This document shows positions 1 to 8,175 of a stretch of 64,000 bases of DNA, one piece after another. Position 1 is the stretch's first letter. Each line of letters opens with the position of its first letter. Below the pieces are notes generated by a model that did not search any database, was not told the DNA's origin, and was given only the letters and a program-made list of their open reading frames with translations. The translations under genes were made by a program, and so were the position numbers. Origin of the DNA: an uncultured Bacteroidales bacterium. GTDB lineage: Bacteria > Bacteroidota > Bacteroidia > Bacteroidales > FEN-979. The stretch lies in NCBI GenBank assembly GCA_903845055.1, contig CAIMWF010000038.1:1-64000 (forward strand), given 5' to 3'.

Positions 1-324
1 AAGCAGGACAACGTGCCTGACCCCGGCTGCTTTCAGCCCTTCGGCGATGGAGGTGGCATGCATGACCTGGGATGCGGTATAATCGGGTGCTGCCGCGTCG
101 AACGGGATCATGGCATATACGGCGTCGGCGCCGGTAAAGGCAGCCTTTACGAGATCCGTATCGTAGGTGTCGCCCATAAACAATTCTGCTCCCAGGTCGG
201 TCAGTGCTTTTGCCTTTTCGGCACTGCGGCTGATGATACGGACTTTATGACCCCTGCCGAGCAGGCCGATGGCAATCGGTTTACCGGTATTTCCTGTTGC
301 ACCGGTTATGACATATGTTTTCAT
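1..324 (-). CDS. NmrA-like NAD(P)-binding protein, C-terminus cut by window edge
   Basis: Read by hand on the minus strand from the ATG at 324; the frame stays open for 108 codons to the window edge and is not in the ORF track. The product starts MKTYVITGATGNTGKPIA, which has the GxxGxxG dinucleotide-binding loop of atypical short-chain reductases right at the N-terminus. It continues with an arginine/serine stretch after strand 2 (VRIISRS), expected for an NADP-preferring enzyme. This matches the NmrA / NAD(P)H-quinone oxidoreductase type; the substrate cannot be told from half a protein. It is transcribed in the same direction as the reductase-like gene and MarR regulator upstream, so it may share their redox or electrophile response. 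The 105-bp gap before it holds no copy of the MarR operator. Confidence 0.85.
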   Translation of the reverse strand, partial: MKTYVITGATGNTGKPIAIGLLGRGHKVRIISRSAEKAKALTDLGAELFMGDTYDTDLVKAAFTGADAVYAMIPFDAAAPDYTASQVMHATSIAEGLKAAGVRHVVLL

Positions 325-429
325 TCTGATTGGTTTTAAGTGAATAATTAATAAAAATCGCGGGGGCCCCGCAACAACTCAATGTGCATGGTATTGCATC
401 CCCGCAGGCTTTGAGTATCTGTTTTTCTC

Positions 430-1086
430 TTATTTTTTCAACAGTTTGAACGCATGCATCCACTCATTCCTGGCGAAACCCGGGATGCACCATAACATGC
501 AAAGCGGTTCGATGGCCCTGGCTGCCTCGGCTGCGCCCATATCTTCTGCCTCCCAGCCAAATTGTCCCACGATGGAGGAAACCTGCTTCCTGGCATCTGC
601 GTCATTTCCGCAAATGAACATGGTGGGTTTGACATCCCCGAAACCGGGATCGATCATGAGGGCGCTTCCCACGCTGTTAAAGGCTTTTACAAACCGGGCT
701 TCCGGGAACTCCTTCTGGAGCTGCTCCATCTGCGAAGCATCCAGCCTGCTGAAATACTGAAGGACACCATTTACCGGGGGCAGGTCGGCGATGGGATTGG
801 TCGTATCGATCACCACCTTCCCTGCAAGGTTCACCGCTCCTGCCAGCTCCAGTGCCGAACCTGCCATGGTTCCCTTGACGGCAAGCACGACGATCGAACC
901 GAAGGCGGCGGCTTCGCTGAAGCTGCCCACCAGTCCCCCGCCTGTTTCCTGCCAGTCTGATAATTTTGATGCATCGCGTGTGCCCAGCATCACATCAAAT
1001 CCGTATTTCAGGAAGCCGCTCCCAAGGACGCGTGCAACCTGTCCGGATCCTAATATTCCAATTTTTGTTTTCATGGTTTTCGACAT
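430..1086 (-). CDS. F420H2:NADP oxidoreductase-like dinucleotide-binding protein
   Basis: 218 residues. The N-terminus has a Rossmann loop (GILGSGQVARVLG) followed by LGTRD, the hallmark of the NADPH-dependent F420 reductase-like family (COG2085). A second conserved stretch, VIDTTNPI near the middle, also fits. Members bind NADP(H); many bacterial ones lie in genomes without F420 and their substrate is unknown, so I do not claim F420 chemistry. An internal ATG four codons in (MKTKIG) is an alternative start. The promoter region carries a -7 box (TATATTTG) and an operator identical to the one before the adjacent marR gene, so this is probably the direct target of that regulator. Confidence 0.85.
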   Translation of the reverse strand: MSKTMKTKIGILGSGQVARVLGSGFLKYGFDVMLGTRDASKLSDWQETGGGLVGSFSEAAAFGSIVVLAVKGTMAGSALELAGAVNLAGKVVIDTTNPIADLPPVNGVLQYFSRLDASQMEQLQKEFPEARFVKAFNSVGSALMIDPGFGDVKPTMFICGNDADARKQVSSIVGQFGWEAEDMGAAEAARAIEPLCMLWCIPGFARNEWMHAFKLLKK

Positions 1087-1123
1087 ATTGATAGGATTGA
1101 TTTTAAAAATGGAGGATTAATAA

Positions 1124-1140
1124 TTGTATGTACAAATATA
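1124..1140 (-). promoter_or_regulatory. -7 box plus MarR-type operator of the reductase gene
   Basis: Positions 1124-1135 read TTGTATGTACAA on the plus strand: perfect 5-bp inverted arms TTGTA/TACAA around a 2-bp centre. On the minus strand the -7 element TATATTTG occupies 1140-1133 and shares three bases with the operator. A bound repressor would therefore cover the -7 element. The same 12-mer lies before marR. The operator role is inferred from position, symmetry and repetition. Confidence 0.7.
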
Positions 1141-1153
1141 AGCGCAAAAAAAA

Positions 1154-1585
1154 TTATTTCCCGGCAAGTTGAAGGGCCGCCCGGTAGATGTTTGAGGTGA
1201 GTTTTTCAGCCGTTTCGTTACCGGTTACAGCAACAATCCGGTGGTAAAGCCCCTGCCAGCCCTGCACAATGATATCGTTCAGGTCTACCGAAGATGGGGT
1301 GGGGAATACCAGGATTTTTCTTCCCTCCCTGACCCTTTTGACCAGTTGCTGCTCTTCCAGCTTTTCCAGCAAACGGGTAACGGTTGATGGGGTCAGCATC
1401 ATCATGCGGGCAAGTTCTCCCGAAGGGATCCCTGGATTTTTGTTGACGCTCATCACGATGAATGCGTAACTTGGGCTCAGACCGGCGGGGGCAAAACACT
1501 CTTCCGCCATTTTGGTCATCACCCGCGCAAGGGCGTTGGATGAATAATAAAGACAATGGCAATAAGGACTTTCATTTTCCTTCAT
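1154..1585 (-). CDS. MarR-family transcriptional regulator
   Basis: 143 residues, the usual MarR length. The helix-turn-helix runs through PSGELARMMMLTPSTVTRLLEKLE (about residues 54-77) followed by the wing containing REGRKILVF. MarR proteins are dimeric winged-helix repressors that respond to phenolics, oxidants or other small ligands. A cysteine-containing N-terminal stretch (YCHCLYY) could act as a redox sensor, but that is inference. The start is fixed by the -7 box TATCTTTG ending only four bases before the ATG, so the mRNA would be nearly leaderless. The gene probably regulates itself and the reductase gene next to it through a shared palindrome. Confidence 0.92.
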   Translation of the reverse strand: MKENESPYCHCLYYSSNALARVMTKMAEECFAPAGLSPSYAFIVMSVNKNPGIPSGELARMMMLTPSTVTRLLEKLEEQQLVKRVREGRKILVFPTPSSVDLNDIIVQGWQGLYHRIVAVTGNETAEKLTSNIYRAALQLAGK

Positions 1586-1589
1586 GCCG

Positions 1590-1618
1590 CAAAGATATAA
1601 ATAAATTGTATGTACAAG
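1590..1618 (-). promoter_or_regulatory. marR promoter with overlapping operator
   Basis: On the minus strand: CTTG (1618-1615), 17 bp, then TATCTTTG (1597-1590), close to the Bacteroidetes TTTG / TANNTTTG promoter. The operator TTGTATGTACAA (plus-strand reading) lies at 1606-1617 and overlaps the -33 element and spacer. The predicted transcript starts at or next to the ATG at 1585. Confidence 0.7.
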
Positions 1619-1645
1619 TAAATTTTTTTCTTCTCCGGTCTTTTT

Positions 1646-3472
1646 TCAGGATGCCCTGGTTTTTTTCATGCCTCTTTTCCCCACCTTTTCCCTGAATCTT
1701 CTTACAAGAGAAAGATGGGTAAGGTTGAGCAGTTTGTGGTTCAACAGGTAGGAGACTACAATTTTTTCAATCTCATGATGGAGGGGCAGGAGGATGGCAA
1801 TCAGGAAGATCTTGATGAGCAGTACTTTCCAGGGCTCGCCAGCAGTAAGTTCATGAATTTTATGATCGGCAAGCAGGATGATGAACTCGAAGAGAAAGAT
1901 GAAGGAAAAGAAACCCAGCATCCGGATAATCCACTCGGGCACCTTTAAGCTTCCCAGCATGATCAGGAGTACGAAAACCGAAAGGATCCCAATGGTGATG
2001 GCCGTGTATTGCAGGTAATGCCGTCGCAGGGTTTCCTGTTTTTCCTGTTCGGCCTGGCGCTCCCGCTGCCTGGTTTCATGGTCGATCTCCATCACGAGGA
2101 TCTGGTCCTGTTTCGACAGGTTGTTGATACTGTCCGACAAGGCCTTGTTCAGTACGGAATATCGGAAGGCATTTTTATAATCGCCGGTGGATGCATACAG
2201 CGATGCAAGTTCCCGGGAAGCGATGACCATGTATTCGAAATAGGATGCACGCTCGGCAGCCTGGTAGGAGCTTGTGTATTTGACGACCGCTTTTTCCTTG
2301 TCACCGTGCCGAAGGAGGAATGCCGCATACCTGTTGTAAAATTTCGACCGGAGGATCAGGTTAGGGTCGGATGCCAGGAGTTCATCCGCCTTGCCAAAAT
2401 AAAACAGGGCAGAATCGGGCCGGTGCTCCTCTTCACAAAAATATGCCTTCAGACGGTAGAACATAGAGGGATGACCCAATGCCAGTTTTGCCCATTCGAC
2501 AGGAAACTGCTTAAGGTACAAATCCTTAAGCAGACCGATCTTGTCGGCCTCGACCAGGTGGGTACGGTAAAGGGCAATTTCATAATTCATGAGCCGCTGG
2601 TTCCCGGTCCGCGCTGCGTAATGGAGTACGTTGAGCATGCTCCTTTCATCCGGGTGGTTGTTGTTGGAGTTGATGTCGATGACCTGGAGATCATATTCAA
2701 TCCACATCAGCGCTGCCGAATCAGCGGGATGACCCTTCAGTACCAGGTTGCGCTGCATCAGCTTGTACCGCGTTGCCTTGTTGTACAGTTTGTTGAAATT
2801 GTAAAAGCTGGAAAGCCTGTCGTAGCAATCTTTCAGTAACGCGGGGTTATGCTCCTTTTCGGCGATGTTGCTTGCCGTGATGTAATTCCTGAAGGCCTCA
2901 ATTTTCTGATTTTTGCCCTCGAGACACCTGCCGATCGCCAGGTAACTTTCAGCTTTGTGAACCGCATTTTCGGAGGAACTTGCCAGGGAAAGCGATTTAT
3001 AGATATATTCCAGGGCTTTGTCGTACTGGTAGACTGAAAGGTACACGATTGCCAGGTTTTTACTCGAAAGGTATGCTGCTTCGGGATTCCCCGAGGCGTC
3101 GGCAGCCTGCTCGGCTTCAAGCGCGCAGGCCAGTGCCCGCCGGTAATTTTCGTGAAGCCCGGTCGATTCTGCATAGCGGTTGCAGGCGAGTACCACCAGT
3201 TCAGGCCGGTGGCGCGTGTGCGCGATCGAGAGGGCAACCTCGCTGAGACTGTCTGCGATAGCATGGTCGTCAAGGAAATCGTTGCAGAAAAATGCCAGGT
3301 CGCACAACCTTTCTATCCGCGTACTGTCGTTGTGCTCCGTTTCTATTGCCTGCCTCATGTTCAGGAAACGGGCGGCAGGACCAGCCTGGCCGAAAAGATT
3401 CCCCGGGCGGGGCAGGAGAAAAAGGATGCACACCAGGGCAGCCATTGAAATAATCTTCCAGCAGCGTATCAT
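1646..3472 (-). CDS. TPR protein with C-terminal membrane helices
   Basis: 608 residues. A signal sequence or anchor (about 1-28, ending LFGQ) is followed by many tetratricopeptide-type helical hairpins to about residue 450. Examples are the stretches around YQYDKALEYIYKSL and GDYKNAFRYSVLN. A charged coiled coil (RQRERQAEQEKQE) leads into three hydrophobic helices (about 485-570) and a strongly basic tail. The layout copies Bacteroidetes TPR sensor proteins, in which a histidine kinase or LuxR DNA-binding domain follows the membrane helix. Here no kinase, phosphatase or DNA-binding motif is visible, so the output domain is missing or replaced. It could be a scaffold or a degenerate sensor. 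No clear operon partner. Confidence 0.8.
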   Translation of the reverse strand: MIRCWKIISMAALVCILFLLPRPGNLFGQAGPAARFLNMRQAIETEHNDSTRIERLCDLAFFCNDFLDDHAIADSLSEVALSIAHTRHRPELVVLACNRYAESTGLHENYRRALACALEAEQAADASGNPEAAYLSSKNLAIVYLSVYQYDKALEYIYKSLSLASSSENAVHKAESYLAIGRCLEGKNQKIEAFRNYITASNIAEKEHNPALLKDCYDRLSSFYNFNKLYNKATRYKLMQRNLVLKGHPADSAALMWIEYDLQVIDINSNNNHPDERSMLNVLHYAARTGNQRLMNYEIALYRTHLVEADKIGLLKDLYLKQFPVEWAKLALGHPSMFYRLKAYFCEEEHRPDSALFYFGKADELLASDPNLILRSKFYNRYAAFLLRHGDKEKAVVKYTSSYQAAERASYFEYMVIASRELASLYASTGDYKNAFRYSVLNKALSDSINNLSKQDQILVMEIDHETRQRERQAEQEKQETLRRHYLQYTAITIGILSVFVLLIMLGSLKVPEWIIRMLGFFSFIFLFEFIILLADHKIHELTAGEPWKVLLIKIFLIAILLPLHHEIEKIVVSYLLNHKLLNLTHLSLVRRFREKVGKRGMKKTRAS

Positions 3473-3630
3473 TTTCTGGTTTTTTACTTATTTTTACTGT
3501 TGCTTGTCATTTTATTTGTTAATGTCTCTGCCAGGGAACACAGCAATTAAAGGCAAAACAGCATCAAATGGGGATACCGGTCGCATTTTTCCCCAAGGAT
3601 AAAAAAAATCTCCTGCGAATCATAAATAAT

Positions 3631-3638
3631 TATCTTTG
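3631..3638 (+). promoter_or_regulatory. -7 promoter element
   Basis: TATCTTTG matches TANNTTTG and stands 44 nt before the ATG at 3683. No clear -33 TTTG at the expected distance. Confidence 0.45.
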
Positions 3639-3682
3639 AGCGAAATTAATACTTATTTATTATAATTCTAAATAATCTACTT

Positions 3683-4135
3683 ATGAAAACCAACAAATAT
3701 TTTTTCTCTGCGATGGGTTTCCTTACCGGCACCCTCTTCGGAATTTCAATTATTCTTTTTCTCTCCTTTTCAAATGCGCCGTCAGGAGCGGCACCTGCGG
3801 CTCAGAACGGTGCCATTTCAACAACGGTTGCCCACGATTATTTCAATGGTTACATGTCGGGTGCCGTGCCCTATACCCAGGTAATCAAGGGATTCACAAT
3901 AGACAAGTCCCAGCTGACCGCCATGAACAGCATCCTTGGTGAAAATTCCGCACTGACCGGGTTCAGGATCTATTTCGGGAAGGACAACAGCGGCAACAAG
4001 GTTGGAATTGTTGTAGGGGTCGATAATTCCGGGAGGGACGCTGTAAAAAATTCAATCTATGGTACCAGTGCGGCTAACCTGAGTCCGTGCCCCCCGATTT
4101 GTGATGTCGCGAGCCCCATCACCCTGGGGAATTAA
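3683..4135 (+). CDS. Small exported or membrane-anchored protein of unknown function
   Basis: 150 residues. One hydrophobic segment (about 8-30) could be a signal anchor. The exposed part contains FRIYFGKDNSGNKVGIVVGVD and ends with the cysteine-bearing motif CPPICD followed by SPI. I have the impression that small exported Bacteroidetes proteins with a similar FRIY core and C-terminal CPPxCD motif are common, but I cannot name a characterised member. The two cysteines might form a disulfide or bind metal. It stands alone, with a -7 promoter element upstream and a stem-loop about 90 bp after the stop. Confidence 0.7.
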   Translation: MKTNKYFFSAMGFLTGTLFGISIILFLSFSNAPSGAAPAAQNGAISTTVAHDYFNGYMSGAVPYTQVIKGFTIDKSQLTAMNSILGENSALTGFRIYFGKDNSGNKVGIVVGVDNSGRDAVKNSIYGTSAANLSPCPPICDVASPITLGN

Positions 4136-4226
4136 TTATCAGCCGGACCCCGCTCCCGGTTTTACCAAGTTGCATGCAGCAGTGCAGGGTTGTTTTATTA
4201 CCGGCAGAATTTTCCCTGCCTTTAAA

Positions 4227-4248
4227 CAGCCAATCCTGGCATTGGCTG
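4227..4248. other. Perfect 8-bp stem-loop
   Basis: CAGCCAAT / ATTGGCTG around a 6-nt loop between the small exported protein gene and the DUF59 gene. No T-run follows on either side, so a classical terminator is unlikely; it may be a 3' end stabiliser. Confidence 0.35.
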
Positions 4249-4297
4249 CCTGTTGGCGGTTTGCAACTCTGCCTTCATCCCGTAAAAGGAATAACCT

Positions 4298-4305
4298 TAT
4301 CTTTG
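4298..4305 (+). promoter_or_regulatory. -7 promoter element of the DUF59-dxs operon
   Basis: TATCTTTG 13 nt before the GTG start at 4319, giving a very short leader. Confidence 0.6.
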
Positions 4306-4318
4306 CAAAAAAAATGTT

Positions 4319-4651
4319 GTGGAACCGAATAATTTAAATCATATCAATCCCTTTGAGGCAAAAGTTATTGCTGCCGTCAGGTCGGTTTTTGACCCGGAAA
4401 TCCCGGTAAACATCTATGATCTCGGACTGATTTACAACCTGCAGATCGATGAGGAGACCAAAGATGTTTACATCCTGATGACACTTACATCTCCCAATTG
4501 CCCGGTAGCGGAAGACATGCCCGACCAGGTGCGTGATGCCGTGAGGCTGGTGGAGGGTGTCGGAACCGTTACGGTTGAACTTACCTTTGAACCACCCTGG
4601 GACAAAGACATGCTTTCTGAATCTGCACTATTGGAGCTAGGCTTACTATAA
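4319..4651 (+). CDS. DUF59/MIP18-family Fe-S cluster assembly factor
   Basis: 110 residues, start GTG. The family signature DPEIPVNIYDLGLIY and the reactive-cysteine motif TSPNCPVAE are both present. The ending PPWDKDMLSE is also typical of MIP18/SufT-like proteins, which help mature iron-sulfur proteins in the cytoplasm. It lies 10 nt before dxs and probably shares its mRNA. The pairing is meaningful because the last two enzymes of the MEP pathway that dxs feeds (IspG and IspH) are 4Fe-4S proteins; the link is inference. The next Suf genes are not in this window. Confidence 0.92.
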   Translation: MEPNNLNHINPFEAKVIAAVRSVFDPEIPVNIYDLGLIYNLQIDEETKDVYILMTLTSPNCPVAEDMPDQVRDAVRLVEGVGTVTVELTFEPPWDKDMLSESALLELGLL

Positions 4652-4661
4652 AACAACAAAA

Positions 4662-6563
4662 ATGACTCCTTCTACAGGACCATTGCTGACCACGATTAAC
4701 TTTCCTTCCGATCTCAAAAAACTCAGGCTGGAAGAACTTCCGAAGTTGTGCGGAGAGATCCGCCAGTTTATCATCGAAGTAATGTCGGTCAACCCCGGGC
4801 ATCTCGGTGCCAGCCTCGGGGCGGTTGAACTTGCCGTTGCACTGCAGTATGTTTACGATACGCCGTCCGACAAGATCATCTGGGATGTCGGGCACCAGGC
4901 ATATGCCCACAAGATCCTCACCGGTCGGAAGGACCGGTTTTCAACCATCCGCACCTATAAAGGGATTAGCGGCTTCCCGAAAATGTCGGAAAGCGAATAC
5001 GATGCTTTTGGCGTCGGGCACTCCTCCACCTCGATTTCGGCGGCGCTCGGCATGGCGGTGGCGGCAAAACTGAGCGGGGAAAATGAACGCCACCATGTAG
5101 CAGTGATCGGCGACGGCGCGATGACGGGCGGGATGGCGATGGAGGCGCTCAACAATGCCGGCGTCTCCAATGCCAACCTCATGGTGATCCTCAACGACAA
5201 CCAGATCGCCATCGATAAAAATGTGGGGGCCATCAAGGACTACCTGGCCGACATTGTTACCTCGAGAACTTACAACAAGGTGAGGGACAAGATCTGGCTT
5301 GCCATGGGCGGCGGAACCAAATACGGGAAAAACTCCCGCGCCATTGTAAAACAGCTGGGAAATGCGGTGAAAACAACCCTCCTCAGGAGTGGTAATCTTT
5401 TTGAAGCCTTCAATTTCAGGTATTTCGGCCCGGTGGACGGAAATGATGTGATACGGCTTGTAAAGCTCTTAAAGGACATGAACGACATCAAGGGTCCGAA
5501 GTTGCTCCATATCCATACCATTAAGGGCAAGGGTTTTGAAAAGGCTGAAAAGGACCAGACGGTTTACCATGCACCCGGGGTTTTTGATAAAAATACCGGC
5601 ACGATCAAGGAGGACAAGTGCCAGGGGCTTGCGCCGAAATACCAGACGGTGTTTGGCCGAACGATCATGGAACTGGCAGAGATGAACCCGAAAATTGTCG
5701 GGATTACCCCCGCCATGTCGACCGGGTGCTCCCTCAACCTGATGATGGCCCGGATGCCGGAACGGACTTTTGATGTCGGCATTGCCGAGCAGCATGCGGT
5801 GACCTTCAGCGCCGGGATGGCGGCCTCGGGGTATATGCCTTTCTGCAACATTTATTCAACCTTTATGCAGCGGGGTTACGACCAGGTAATTCATGATGTT
5901 GCCCTGCAGAAGCTCAATGTCGTTTTTTGCCTCGACCGGGGCGGACTGGTTGGCGAAGACGGGGCCACCCATCATGGCGCCTACGATCTCGCATACCTCC
6001 GGTGCATCCCCAACCTTGTTGTTGCATCGCCCATGAACGAAGAGGAATTGCGGAACCTGATGTTTACGGCTCAGATGGAGAACATGGGTCCTTTCGCCAT
6101 ACGGTATCCGAAGGGTCGCGGTGTCATGCAGAAATGGAAAACCGTGTTTGCGCCAGTTGAAGTGGGACGGGGAAGGATGATTCGCGATGGCCGTGATGGC
6201 GCCATCATCACATTGGGTCATGTTGGGAATTACGCGGCCGAAGCCTGCGCCGCGCTTGAAAAGTCGGGCATCTCCATGGCTCATGCCGACCTTCGTTTTC
6301 TGAAACCCCTTGACGAGGATCTGTTGCATGGGATCTTCAGGAAATTCACCACGGTCGTCACCGTTGAAGATGGTTCCATCATGGGAGGTACGGGCTCCGC
6401 AGTCCTGGAATTCATAGCCGATCACGGCTACCACGCCAGGGTACTCCGCCTGGGTATTCCCGACCAGTTTATCGAGCAGGGGTCGGTCGCGGAACTTCAC
6501 CACGCATGCGGTTTTGACGCCGAAGGGATCATCAGGGCCGTTAGCAGCCTGATGTCAGCGTAA
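4662..6563 (+). CDS. dxs: 1-deoxy-D-xylulose-5-phosphate synthase
   Basis: 633 residues, standard length for Dxs. The enzyme condenses pyruvate and glyceraldehyde 3-phosphate, with thiamine diphosphate and Mg2+, in the first step of the MEP isoprenoid pathway in the cytoplasm. Visible marks are the N-terminal WDVGHQAYAHKILTGR and VGHSSTSISAALGMA, the ThDP motif GDGAMTGGMAMEALNNAG ending in the ILNDN region, and the second-half AEQHAVTFSAGMA with the conserved glutamate. DRGGLVGEDGATHHG is also present. It is second in an operon with the Fe-S assembly factor. Nothing appears missing. Confidence 0.97.
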   Translation: MTPSTGPLLTTINFPSDLKKLRLEELPKLCGEIRQFIIEVMSVNPGHLGASLGAVELAVALQYVYDTPSDKIIWDVGHQAYAHKILTGRKDRFSTIRTYKGISGFPKMSESEYDAFGVGHSSTSISAALGMAVAAKLSGENERHHVAVIGDGAMTGGMAMEALNNAGVSNANLMVILNDNQIAIDKNVGAIKDYLADIVTSRTYNKVRDKIWLAMGGGTKYGKNSRAIVKQLGNAVKTTLLRSGNLFEAFNFRYFGPVDGNDVIRLVKLLKDMNDIKGPKLLHIHTIKGKGFEKAEKDQTVYHAPGVFDKNTGTIKEDKCQGLAPKYQTVFGRTIMELAEMNPKIVGITPAMSTGCSLNLMMARMPERTFDVGIAEQHAVTFSAGMAASGYMPFCNIYSTFMQRGYDQVIHDVALQKLNVVFCLDRGGLVGEDGATHHGAYDLAYLRCIPNLVVASPMNEEELRNLMFTAQMENMGPFAIRYPKGRGVMQKWKTVFAPVEVGRGRMIRDGRDGAIITLGHVGNYAAEACAALEKSGISMAHADLRFLKPLDEDLLHGIFRKFTTVVTVEDGSIMGGTGSAVLEFIADHGYHARVLRLGIPDQFIEQGSVAELHHACGFDAEGIIRAVSSLMSA

Positions 6564-6603
6564 AGGTTTATGTGCTCTTTCCGGGATCAGGAATTTCACT
6601 CTT

Positions 6604-7728
6604 TTATAGCGTTGCAGCAGGTGCATCCTTCTTGTTTTCCATTGTTTTCAACCCTACGTAGGTTCCCGAACTGATTCCCATCAGGGCCAGCAGGCTTTCG
6701 TCAAGCTGCGGGATCTGCTGGAACCGGATGACATTGGTGACAAAGATGATCACCATGATCACGGTCCACATGAACATCTGGGCGCGATGAACGCTGTAAC
6801 CGATTTCGTCCTGGAGGATATCTTCCAGGAATGAAATGGAGCGCGCCAGTTGGTTATTCGATCCCGCCCTGATATCAACCAGTTTCGCCCCGGCGGTGGT
6901 GAGGGCACTAACCGACAACAGCACAAGCGTCGACCCTGTGATGGGCGGCAGGGCATCTGTCACAATCCAGATATAAATGAATGAGGATGCGATGACAATC
7001 GACCAGAATGCCAGTTGGGTCAGCGCCAGGCTGAACGGGCTGTTGTCGTCGGCAATCCTGATCAGGTTGGAGGTGGCGGCCAGGATGATGAAAGTGACAA
7101 GGATGGTGATGATGAAAATGATTGAAAATATCATCGATCCCCGGCTGACATATTCGAGGCTGAGCGGCTTGACCCCGGGTTCCACCGGCAGGATCAGGCC
7201 GCTTTTGTACCCAGCTGAGACCGAAACGGGCAGCGTAGACCAAAGGTAGGGGAACTCGGGGAAGAATTTTATCAGGAATTTCGAATTGCGGTCGAGGTGG
7301 AAGAGCAGTTCGTGTTCCTCTTTGTCAAAATTAACCACGGCCATGTCATACATGGCGTTCCCGTTTATATAGAGGATGATTTCGGACAGCGTGTCCCGTT
7401 TCTTCCCGGCGATGGAATCCGTCAATGCAAGGAGCGCAGGGATGCTGTCGATTTTCACAATGAGGTAATCTCCGAATACCGCATGATTCTTGCTTCGGGT
7501 GGTCACAATGGAACCATACCCGACAATTTTTGGCATAACAAGTGCGGCCGCCCGCGGTTTGCACGCGATGGCCGATTGCTGCAGCTTGTTTTTGATCGAG
7601 TCGAGCTGGGCGACTACCTGTTTAACGTTAAGGGTGTCTTTTTTAACGTTCTGCACGGCCCCGGAACCCATCACATGGACCAGCAGGAAAGCTGCGATCA
7701 ACAGCCTGAATTGAAATCCGGTATTCAT
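6604..7728 (-). CDS. Membrane protein with duplicated two-helix repeat
   Basis: 374 residues from the ATG at 7728. The ORF track starts 116 codons earlier, but that part overlaps the real upstream gene in another frame and is not protein-like. A signal peptide (about 1-24) is followed by an exported domain to about residue 200, a transmembrane helix, then two related helical hairpins. The two hairpins share a pattern: small-polar, xxQxxxWxxI, a long hydrophobic stretch, P, SLL or TLVLL, then TxxGxK. This suggests internal duplication. I do not recognise a named function. Start and upstream stop overlap as TGATG, so translation is probably coupled to the DUF7670-like gene. Confidence 0.75.
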   Translation of the reverse strand: MNTGFQFRLLIAAFLLVHVMGSGAVQNVKKDTLNVKQVVAQLDSIKNKLQQSAIACKPRAAALVMPKIVGYGSIVTTRSKNHAVFGDYLIVKIDSIPALLALTDSIAGKKRDTLSEIILYINGNAMYDMAVVNFDKEEHELLFHLDRNSKFLIKFFPEFPYLWSTLPVSVSAGYKSGLILPVEPGVKPLSLEYVSRGSMIFSIIFIITILVTFIILAATSNLIRIADDNSPFSLALTQLAFWSIVIASSFIYIWIVTDALPPITGSTLVLLSVSALTTAGAKLVDIRAGSNNQLARSISFLEDILQDEIGYSVHRAQMFMWTVIMVIIFVTNVIRFQQIPQLDESLLALMGISSGTYVGLKTMENKKDAPAATL

Positions 7729-8120
7729 CAGGATACAGTTTTTGATTTCTTGCTTTTCAGAAAGTGACTCAGTATAAACAGAACTCCGGCAACGATCAGG
7801 GGCATATTGACGACCAGGTTTACCAACAGGCTCAACCCTGCGGAATGGTTCATCTGGTAATTCATCATATAAATGAATGGCAGGAAACCCAGTCCGAGGA
7901 TCACGAAAATTGCCCCTCCCGCAAGCTCCCGTTTCCAGGCGAAGACCAGGAAAAAGATCAGGATGAACGAGGGAATCATATGCAGCATGAAAGTCTTTAC
8001 CTGCTGCCAGCCCGAGAGTCCCGGACCGAAGGAATCTGTTGCAAACAAACTGAGAAAGAGAATCGGGAGGATGCACAGAATCCGTGGGGACCAGTGGATC
8101 AATCGGATAGCAGGTCTCAT
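7728..8120 (-). CDS. DUF7670-like integral membrane protein
   Basis: 130 residues with four hydrophobic segments. Recognisable are RILCILPILFLSLFA, then DSFGPGL, a helix after HMIPSF, AWKREL, and a final helix before a lysine-rich tail. Small Bacteroidetes and Firmicutes proteins of this layout are annotated DUF7670; no function is known to me. The stop overlaps the start of the next gene (TGATG), so the two are coupled. A possible weak -7 (TATCTTGC) lies in the 55-bp gap before it. Confidence 0.75.
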   Translation of the reverse strand: MRPAIRLIHWSPRILCILPILFLSLFATDSFGPGLSGWQQVKTFMLHMIPSFILIFFLVFAWKRELAGGAIFVILGLGFLPFIYMMNYQMNHSAGLSLLVNLVVNMPLIVAGVLFILSHFLKSKKSKTVS

Positions 8121-8175
8121 AAAGAGATATTATTGAAATTTATGATCGCAAGATAGAAAAATATTCCAACTTCGG

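Noticed and set aside
360-372. GCGGGGGCCCCGC as a terminator
   Set aside because: Palindrome leaves almost no loop and the T-tract is short and interrupted.
7729-8076. N-terminal 116 codons of the 490-aa ORF
   Set aside because: Out-of-frame with the real DUF7670-like gene and not protein-like; the true start is the ATG at 7728.
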